Shown here in pieces: positions 5,512 to 9,696 of a DNA stretch of 9,696 nt. Every line of letters begins with the position of its first letter. Within the stretch, counting starts at the first letter, position 1. The DNA lies in assembly GCA_963922495.1 (NCBI GenBank), contig CAWUIH010000059.1:1-9696 (forward strand). The letters run 5' to 3'. Source of the DNA: CAWUIH01 sp963922495 (GTDB lineage: Bacteria; Pseudomonadota; Gammaproteobacteria; Coxiellales; Coxiellaceae). The notes beneath the pieces were generated by a model, which saw only the letters and a list, made by a program, of their open reading frames with translations, was not told where the DNA came from and did not search any database. Both the position numbers and the translations under genes were made by a program.

Positions 5512-5550
5512 TTGACAGGAATTGATTAGGTATGCATACTACAGATGTAG
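5512..5550 (+). promoter_or_regulatory. Promoter and palindromic operators of the parDE-like operon
   Basis: A consensus -35 TTGACA (5512-5517) is followed at 17 bp by CATACT (5535-5540), a weak -10 with four of six matches. The -10 is covered by a perfect 10-bp palindrome GTATGCATAC (5530-5539), directly abutted by CTACA-ga-TGTAG (5539-5550). This arrangement suits autorepression by the ParD-like antitoxin. A further imperfect TAC-acat-GTA lies at 5560-5569. Palindromes and -35 are directly seen; the function is inferred from position. Confidence 0.5.
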
Positions 5551-5578
5551 TAATTAGGTACACATGTAGGCAATTGTT

Positions 5579-5812
5579 GTGAGTATGTCAATTAGAATTA
5601 GCGAAGCCATTTATCATGAAGCAAAGTGCGTTGCTCGTGCTGAAAAGCGCTCTGTTCCTGGTCAAATTGAATTTTGGGCAGTGATAGGTAAGTGTGCATT
5701 GGAAAACCCCGAGCTACCAATTGAGTTTGTCAGGGAACTGTTAATTTCCAAAAACAGTGATCGTGCTCTAGCCGAACCATTTGTGTTTAAAGAAGACGAG
5801 TCAAGTGACTGA
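5579..5812 (+). CDS. ParD-like antitoxin
   Basis: The 77-residue protein resembles the ParD-like antitoxin family. The N-terminal MSIRISEAIYHEAKCVAR strand-helix is followed by KRSVPGQIEFWAVIGKCALENPELPIEFVRELL, whose SVPGQIEFW and ENPELP parts are typical of these proteins. The acidic end (FKEDESSD) is the likely toxin-contact tail. GTG at 5579 has an AGG 8 nt upstream (5568-5570). ATG at 5585 would begin two codons later and is an equally good protein start. It is first in an operon with the ParE/RelE-like toxin, which it probably neutralises while repressing the promoter. Confidence 0.8.
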   Translation: MSMSIRISEAIYHEAKCVARAEKRSVPGQIEFWAVIGKCALENPELPIEFVRELLISKNSDRALAEPFVFKEDESSD

Positions 5813-6083
5813 AATAACCGTTAGGCAAATGCCAGCATTCAAACGCGTTTACAAGAAATTACATCAGCAACAGCGAAAACCTGTAAACGTAGCCATTAAA
5901 AAGATTATTTCTAACCCTAACGTTGGTGAAGAAAAAAAGGGGAATTTAACGGGTATATTTATTTACAAGTTCAAAATCAATCGTCAACTTTATTTACTAG
6001 CCTATGAATGGGACGTCGAGAAAAGAACCTTATTAGCATTGGGCGTTCACGAAAATTTTTATCGTGATTTGAAACGCAAGTGA
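5805..6083 (+). CDS. RelE/ParE-family toxin
   Basis: The 92-residue toxin partners the ParD-like antitoxin. I choose the GTG at 5805, which overlaps the antitoxin stop by 8 nt and gives the family-like N-terminus (M/V)TEITVRQMPAFKRVYKKL; the open frame extends upstream to 5781, inside the antitoxin gene. The two N-terminal helices are basic (KRVYKKLHQQQRK). Then come GEEKKGNLTGIFIYKF (38-53), RQLYLLAYEWD (57-67), and the C-terminal LALGVHENFYRDLKRK (77-92), with a His-Glu-Asn-Phe-Tyr motif typical of this subfamily. Members either cut mRNA on the ribosome (RelE) or poison gyrase (ParE); the sequence does not decide which. It is intact in length. Confidence 0.85.
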   Translation: MTEITVRQMPAFKRVYKKLHQQQRKPVNVAIKKIISNPNVGEEKKGNLTGIFIYKFKINRQLYLLAYEWDVEKRTLLALGVHENFYRDLKRK

Positions 6084-6472
6084 TTGATTTATAGTAAATT
6101 GGTCAAACACAATGAGGTGCGGTGGGGGTCTTAGTTAAAAGGAGGTGTGGCCGGTATTCTGGTTAAAAGGGATCAAATCTTCAGTGAGTAACCACTTTTT
6201 TGTGTATTTAATGAAGTTGATTCCGTGGAACCATCTTCCCTAAAAGTGACACCAAATTGACTTAAATAGTTGATTTAAAATGATTAAATATTAAAAAATT
6301 GGCCTGTGACTGGTAAGAGTAAATTCAAAAACCTCTATTTTGGTTCCGCGTCCTTAGTGCGGCTTAAAAGTCCAGTACTTATGAATGCTGGTTTATTTGA
6401 GCCTGGTGGATGAGCAATTGGTCTGTATCCCTCAAGCCAGTGAAGTTATCCGCGAATTAATACGCCTCAACC

Positions 6473-6531
6473 ATTGAGATCATACGTCTGCGTGGCCATT
6501 TATTAAGAAAAAATTAAGTATTGAGATCATA
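6473..6531. repeat. 12-bp direct repeat pair
   Basis: ATTGAGATCATA is present exactly at 6473-6484 and again at 6520-6531, with starts 47 bp apart. The intervening sequence does not code for a protein. It could be a regulator-binding pair upstream of the FG-GAP gene or the scar of a small deletion or insertion. No more can be said from the sequence. Confidence 0.45.
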
Positions 6532-6686
6532 GCCTTTCTGCTTTACATCCCGCATCGGATAATCTAATGTCATTTATCTATAAAAATCCAATACCTATGG
6601 AAGGGATCCCAGTATCAGGCTTTGCAATGTCGTGGTGCTGGGAACGCCAAACAGGCGGTCACCTACTGATAAACGTTAACGATGAC

Positions 6687-6693
6687 AAGGAGA
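6687..6693 (+). promoter_or_regulatory. Start-deciding Shine-Dalgarno of the FG-GAP gene, overlapping a CsrA-like core
   Basis: AAGGAGA lies 6 nt before the ATG at 6700 and fixes that start over the in-frame ATG at 6682, which has no ribosome binding site and precedes the Shine-Dalgarno. The same bases form ACAAGGA (6685-6691), which equals the core of the CsrA recognition consensus (ACARGGA). A weak 4-bp stem ATGA/TCAT (6682-6685 and 6698-6701) could present it in a loop. CsrA-type repression here is a hypothesis. Confidence 0.6.
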
Positions 6694-6699
6694 CACCTC

Positions 6700-9288
6700 A
6701 TGCGCATGAATGTTACCCATCCGTCACTGATGAATGACAGTTCTATTTTACTCAATAATACGTACTCAATCACGAACATCACGGTGGATGGTGAGGCTTT
6801 AGTCGTCACTAATCCCAATGCTTCGATTCATGCCTTTGCCTCCCATTCCGTTTCCCCGGTCAGGGAAAAACACCCCGCCTACGTCGCGGGAGAGTTTCTG
6901 CATCGCTGGGTGGCGCCGATGGTGCAGGGTGTCAGTGCAGCTATTGAGTGGTTCACCGATAGCCACACTGAGTCATCCCAATCTTCGTTGGGAGCAGACG
7001 CCAAGTTATCGGCATCCACTGATCCGATGCTTTCTTCGACTGTCCATACTTTGGCGGCGGCATCTACCGCCGAGGCGATCGATTTGGGTGCCCTGGTTCC
7101 CGGCCAGGGGCTAGTACTCAACGGTGCATTATCGGGTGACTATGCGGGGAGGTCGGTCAGTGGTGCCGGTGATGTGAACGGCGATGGCATCAACGATCTG
7201 ATCGTCGGTGCCGAGGGTGCGTCTCCACTGGGCCGCAATGCTGCGGGTCAAGCGGTGGTGATTTTTGGGGGATCGTCCTTGAGCACGCAAGGGAGTATGG
7301 ATCTGGGAGCGCTGGCGCCTAGTCAGGGGTTAATACTCAATGGGTCTCAGGCGGGTGACTTTGCGGGGTTTTCGGTCAGCAATGCCGGTGATGTGAACGG
7401 CGATGGCATCGACGATCTGGTCGTCGGTGCTGAGGGTGCGTCTCCACCGGGCGGAACGCTTGCGGGTCAAGCCTATGTGATTTTTGGGAATAGGTCTCTT
7501 ACTGCCTTAGGCAGTGTAGATTTAGGGGCATTGGCCCCCAGTCAAGGATTAGTGATTAACGGTATTCGAGACGGTGATGGCGCAGGGAGCTCAGTGAGTG
7601 GTGCGGGAGATGTCAATGGCGATGGGATTGATGATCTGATCATCGGTGCTGAGGGTGCGAATACGTTGGCCGGATTCAATGCGGGTCAAGCCTATGTGAT
7701 TTTTGGGGGGGCGTACCTTAGAACAGCGGGTAGTATTGATCTGAGGTCGTTAACTTCAGGTCAAGGGCTCGCGCTCAACGGTGCTCAGGAGGATGACCGT
7801 ACGGGGTGGTCGGTCAGCAGTGCCGGTGACGTGAACAGCGATGGGATCGATGATCTGATCGTGGGCGCTTACCGAGCGGATCCACTGGGCCGAACGCTTG
7901 CGGGTCAAGCCGCCGTGATTTTTGGAGGATCGTCCTTGACCACGCAAGGGAGTGTGGATCTGGGAGCGTTGGCGCCTAATCAGGGGTTAATACTCAATGG
8001 GGCTCAGGCGGGTGACCTTGCGGGGTTTTCTGTCAGCAATGCCGGGGATGTGAATGGCGATCGCATCGACGATCTGATCGTCGGGGCTTTTCGAGCAAGT
8101 CAAGCGGTGGTCGTGTTCGGGCAAGTACCAACGCGTGCGCCAACGATAACTTGGTTCCCAACGCTTTCTCCGACGACGGTCAATCCGACACAGATGCAGA
8201 TGCCCACGACGGTTTCACCCGTGACATTTTCTCCAACCGAGTCACCCACCTCGTCCTCTCCTACTTCTGTGTATCCTACTACGACACAACCCACGACGTT
8301 ATCACCGCATACGCGTGAGCCGAGCAGAACGCCGACGACAGGACATCCTACAACATGGTCACCGCATACACGTGAGCCGAGTAGGATGCCAATAACGCAC
8401 GTTCCAACGACAGGGCATCCGACGACAGATGCTCCGACGACGCAGGCACCGATAACAGAAGTGCCGACAATGAGTCCCACTGGAACGGCGTCATCCGCGG
8501 CAGCCTCAACCTCAACCTCAATGTCAATGATCCTATTGACTGGAGTAGGCACAGCTTTAGGCGCAATACTGCTGTGTTTGGGAGGTTGCTGCATTCATCG
8601 ATCACATTATCAAGGTAAACGTCGTCAGCAGATCAACCCCCTGGCGAATGCATTGCAGCAGAAGCTAAAATTATACGGAGTAGGAACTTTTGACACTTGG
8701 GCAGGTCACGCCTTGATGCGTTGGGTGGAGCAAGTGACGAGCAGTCAACAGTGGTCTCATGGATCCTTAGAAGAAATCAATGGATCATTACCGGAAGTTA
8801 TTGATTCAATAGCGACGTTACTGGCTAACGCCATCAAGCAGCGTTATCCGAGTGCGAAAGCAGGGTACTGGTATTTGGGTACCGCGAACTGTCGTGTGAA
8901 TGTCACGGCGATCCAATCGTGGTGTTTGTTCAGTGCCTGTGTTTCCTCAGGATTAGGTCCAAAAGATTGGGAACAGTTACAACAGGAAGAGATGATCAGT
9001 GCGATTGCACAAGCAACTGTACTGGGAGGAAATAGACGTCATCATCATCTTGCCAGCTCAATGGGAGAGGTATCATCGTTAGAGATGATGTCGCCCCGAG
9101 ATGACCGCGTTGCAGATAAAAAACAACCGGTTCACCGTCGAGTTTCTTCACTGGTGGCGACGAGCAATCACCTTTTTAGGAGCAGTGGTATAGGGATGAG
9201 AGAGAAGTCTGAGAATATCCCCTTGGATGCTTCTCCCCGAGATAATGATCTCCATATTGTGACCACACAATCGATGGGAGGCAGGTAA
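6700..9288 (+). CDS. Integrin-like FG-GAP repeat protein with mucin-like stalk and single membrane span
   Basis: The 862-residue protein begins at the ATG 6 nt after a near-perfect Shine-Dalgarno. Order: (1) residues 1-127, Ser/Thr/Asn-rich with no recognisable signal peptide. (2) 128-474, five FG-GAP units of exactly 73 residues, each with AGDVNGDGIDDLIVGA; DxNxDGxxD is the calcium-binding loop of integrin-alpha beta-propellers. Unit 4 has Ser for Gly and unit 5 has Arg for Gly in the loop. (3) About 477-597, a Thr/Pro-rich stalk of PTxxPT type. (4) About 609-631, one hydrophobic span (MILLTGVGTALGAILLCLGG) followed by CC and basic residues, which predicts the C-terminus in the cytosol. (5) 640-862, a domain I do not recognise, then a Ser/Arg-rich tail with two SPRD motifs. 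The layout mimics eukaryotic type I receptors. G+C is higher than in neighbouring genes. Possible roles are surface adhesin or host-delivered effector. The stop lies only 6 nt before a transposon-like end. Confidence 0.85.
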   Translation: MRMNVTHPSLMNDSSILLNNTYSITNITVDGEALVVTNPNASIHAFASHSVSPVREKHPAYVAGEFLHRWVAPMVQGVSAAIEWFTDSHTESSQSSLGADAKLSASTDPMLSSTVHTLAAASTAEAIDLGALVPGQGLVLNGALSGDYAGRSVSGAGDVNGDGINDLIVGAEGASPLGRNAAGQAVVIFGGSSLSTQGSMDLGALAPSQGLILNGSQAGDFAGFSVSNAGDVNGDGIDDLVVGAEGASPPGGTLAGQAYVIFGNRSLTALGSVDLGALAPSQGLVINGIRDGDGAGSSVSGAGDVNGDGIDDLIIGAEGANTLAGFNAGQAYVIFGGAYLRTAGSIDLRSLTSGQGLALNGAQEDDRTGWSVSSAGDVNSDGIDDLIVGAYRADPLGRTLAGQAAVIFGGSSLTTQGSVDLGALAPNQGLILNGAQAGDLAGFSVSNAGDVNGDRIDDLIVGAFRASQAVVVFGQVPTRAPTITWFPTLSPTTVNPTQMQMPTTVSPVTFSPTESPTSSSPTSVYPTTTQPTTLSPHTREPSRTPTTGHPTTWSPHTREPSRMPITHVPTTGHPTTDAPTTQAPITEVPTMSPTGTASSAAASTSTSMSMILLTGVGTALGAILLCLGGCCIHRSHYQGKRRQQINPLANALQQKLKLYGVGTFDTWAGHALMRWVEQVTSSQQWSHGSLEEINGSLPEVIDSIATLLANAIKQRYPSAKAGYWYLGTANCRVNVTAIQSWCLFSACVSSGLGPKDWEQLQQEEMISAIAQATVLGGNRRHHHLASSMGEVSSLEMMSPRDDRVADKKQPVHRRVSSLVATSNHLFRSSGIGMREKSENIPLDASPRDNDLHIVTTQSMGGR
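7081..8121 (+). repeat. Five tandem 219-bp FG-GAP coding repeats
   Basis: Units begin at 7081, 7300, 7519, 7738 and 7957 (first base of the Asp codon in DLGAL/DLRSL), an exact 219-nt (73-codon) period. The fifth unit is cut short near 8121, where the stalk begins. DNA similarity is uneven: unit 5 is closest to unit 2, and the unit 4-5 junction is closest to the unit 1-2 junction, at an offset of three units (657 bp). This points to recent duplication or gene conversion rather than old, evenly diverged repeats. Confidence 0.85.
8128..8490 (+). repeat. Thr/Pro-rich stalk coding repeats
   Basis: The DNA encodes a low-complexity run of PT-x-x-PT-type units. Within it a 57-bp unit (SPHTREPSRTPTTGHPTTW) starts at 8302 and is repeated at 8359 (SPHTREPSRMP and onward), nearly identical over its first 32 bases. 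Such stretches are extended, protease-resistant spacers in surface proteins and would be heavily O-glycosylated in a eukaryotic secretory pathway. Repeat number may vary between strains. Confidence 0.7.
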
Positions 9289-9294
9289 GGATAA

Positions 9295-9332
9295 GGGGTC
9301 TGACAACACATCCGGCGTAATCCGTCATCTTT
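9295..9332 (+). repeat. 38-bp Tn3-like element end, copy 1
   Basis: This begins GGGGTCTGAC, identical to the first ten bases of the Tn3 terminal inverted repeat, and the segment shared with copy 2 is 38 bp, the standard Tn3-family length. The inner part differs from Tn3. The outer (GGGG) end faces the FG-GAP gene, whose stop is 6 nt away, and the element body lies to the right, where a resolvase fragment follows. No transposase gene is in the window. Confidence 0.6.
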
Positions 9333-9370
9333 CAAACTGCCAATGATAATATTTGAACAGGGTTTTTAAT

Positions 9371-9655
9371 TTATGCAGCCTGAATAGCCTTTTTGCTTTT
9401 ATTGAGATAATTGTAAAATGAAGGCCGACTGATACTAAATATTTTGCAAATTTCAGCTACGGTTAATTTTTGTTCGTGATAGCGAGCTAACATCTTTTCA
9501 ACTTGTTTATCATTAAGAGCGGGTGGCCTACCCCCCATTCGTCCACGTGCTCTTGCTGCTTTGAGACCGGCTTTGGTACGCTCTTGAATAATATCACGCT
9601 CAAACTCAGCTAACGCACTAAAAATGTGGAAAATGAGTTTAGGGTCTGACAACAT
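9371..9655 (-). pseudogene. Truncated serine resolvase/invertase (C-terminal half)
   Basis: The open frame codes for 94 residues of a Tn3-type serine recombinase. The long E-helix FHIFSALAEFERDIIQERTK (9-28), the hinge ARARGRMGGRPP (34-45) and the C-terminal helix-turn-helix (KLTVAEICKIFSISRPSFYNYL, 63-84) are all present. The N-terminal catalytic domain with the nucleophilic Ser, about 100 residues, is missing. The first five codons (MLSDP) are read backward from the 38-bp end at 9641-9678, so the start codon is an accident of the insertion. Genuine resolvase sequence begins at about 9641. It cannot recombine DNA, though the DNA-binding domain could still fold. It probably belonged to the element whose end is at 9295. 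Confidence 0.85.
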
Positions 9656-9678
9656 ATCCGGCGCAATCCGTCATCTTT
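9641..9678 (+). repeat. 38-bp Tn3-like element end, copy 2 (interrupts resolvase)
   Basis: From 9642 this matches copy 1 at 35 of 37 positions (two C/T changes), in the same orientation; its first base is A instead of G. Resolvase sequence stops exactly where it begins, so a related element appears to have inserted here, with its body running rightward out of the window. Sequence to the right of the two copies is different, so they are ends of related, not identical, elements or of shortened derivatives. Confidence 0.65.
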
Positions 9679-9696
9679 GAATGTGCGATATGAACA

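Larger units (their letters stand above)
6084..6699. other. Gene-poor region with short repeats and probable relics
   Basis: I find no convincing gene in about 600 bp. The left part has two imperfect direct repeats ending in GTTAAAAGG (6134-6142 and 6162-6170, period 28) with G-rich starts (GGTGGGGGTC, GGTGTGGCCGG). This is loosely like the multiple terminal repeats of IS21-type elements, but no transposase is present. A perfect 12-bp direct repeat ATTGAGATCATA occurs at 6473-6484 and 6520-6531. A 30-codon open frame ending at 6478 (containing CIPQASEVIRELIRLNH) and a 56-codon frame at 6567-6737 are visible but unsupported. The promoter of the FG-GAP gene must lie here; a TATAAA at 6579-6584 is a weak candidate. 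Confidence 0.35.

Noticed and set aside
6346..6362. CCGC/GCGG hairpin as an intrinsic terminator
   Set aside because: The stem is only 4 bp and no T-run follows.
6682..6699. Earlier ATG for the FG-GAP gene
   Set aside because: The Shine-Dalgarno lies downstream of this ATG and at ideal distance from the ATG at 6700.
8100..8594. 164-codon antisense frame rich in VVG repeats
   Set aside because: It is the reverse reading of the PTxxPT stalk; its Val-Gly pattern is a mirror of ACG/CCG-rich repeat codons, and no ribosome binding site or known family supports it.
1..9696. CRISPR array, tRNA or rRNA genes
   Set aside because: No regularly spaced short direct repeats with unique spacers, and no tRNA- or rRNA-like segments, were seen. 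The only regular repeats are the coding FG-GAP units.

Overview
This window looks like an accessory (island-like) region of a gammaproteobacterium, probably host-associated and of Legionella/Coxiella type. That assignment is an inference from gene content: a CqsS/LqsS-like sensor kinase with a partner regulator, a CI-like repressor divergent from a CsrA paralogue, three toxin-antitoxin operons, an integrin-like surface protein of eukaryotic style, and a broken serine resolvase between two 38-bp Tn3-like ends. Most of the window is AT-rich. The large FG-GAP gene (6700-9288) is visibly richer in G+C, which suggests a separate origin.

Layout: (1) 19-1316, two MazEF/PemIK-type modules pointing away from each other and sharing a 171-bp control region with palindromic operator candidates. 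(2) 1573-4525, a three-gene operon: a haem-oxygenase-fold diiron oxidase-like enzyme, a six-TM histidine kinase whose sensor half matches CqsS/LqsS (alpha-hydroxyketone quorum-sensing receptors), and a response regulator with an enlarged receiver domain and a non-DNA-binding output domain. No CqsA/LqsA-type autoinducer synthase is present. (3) 4522-5472, a CI/S24-like repressor tail-to-tail with the regulator gene and divergent from a small CsrA homologue. This arrangement recalls the lvrR/lvrC regulatory genes of Legionella integrative elements. (4) 5579-6083, a ParD-like/ParE-RelE-like module. (5) 6084-6699, about 0.6 kb without a convincing gene, holding short repeats and probable relics. 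(6) 6700-9288, one large gene coding for five 73-residue FG-GAP units, a Thr/Pro-rich mucin-like stalk, one membrane span and a C-terminal domain of unknown function. (7) 9289-9696, two directly repeated Tn3-like 38-bp ends flanking the C-terminal half of a resolvase, which the second end truncates.

Working hypothesis: the oxidase-kinase-regulator operon is a signalling cassette in which the oxidase makes or alters a small lipid-like signal, or uses the same cue for another purpose, and the CqsS-like kinase passes the signal to the regulator. Two possible CsrA targets, a GGA-loop hairpin before the oxidase gene and an ACAAGGA core on the ribosome binding site of the FG-GAP gene, could tie these genes to the CsrA-like protein. 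The families are read from the sequence; the functional links are inference.
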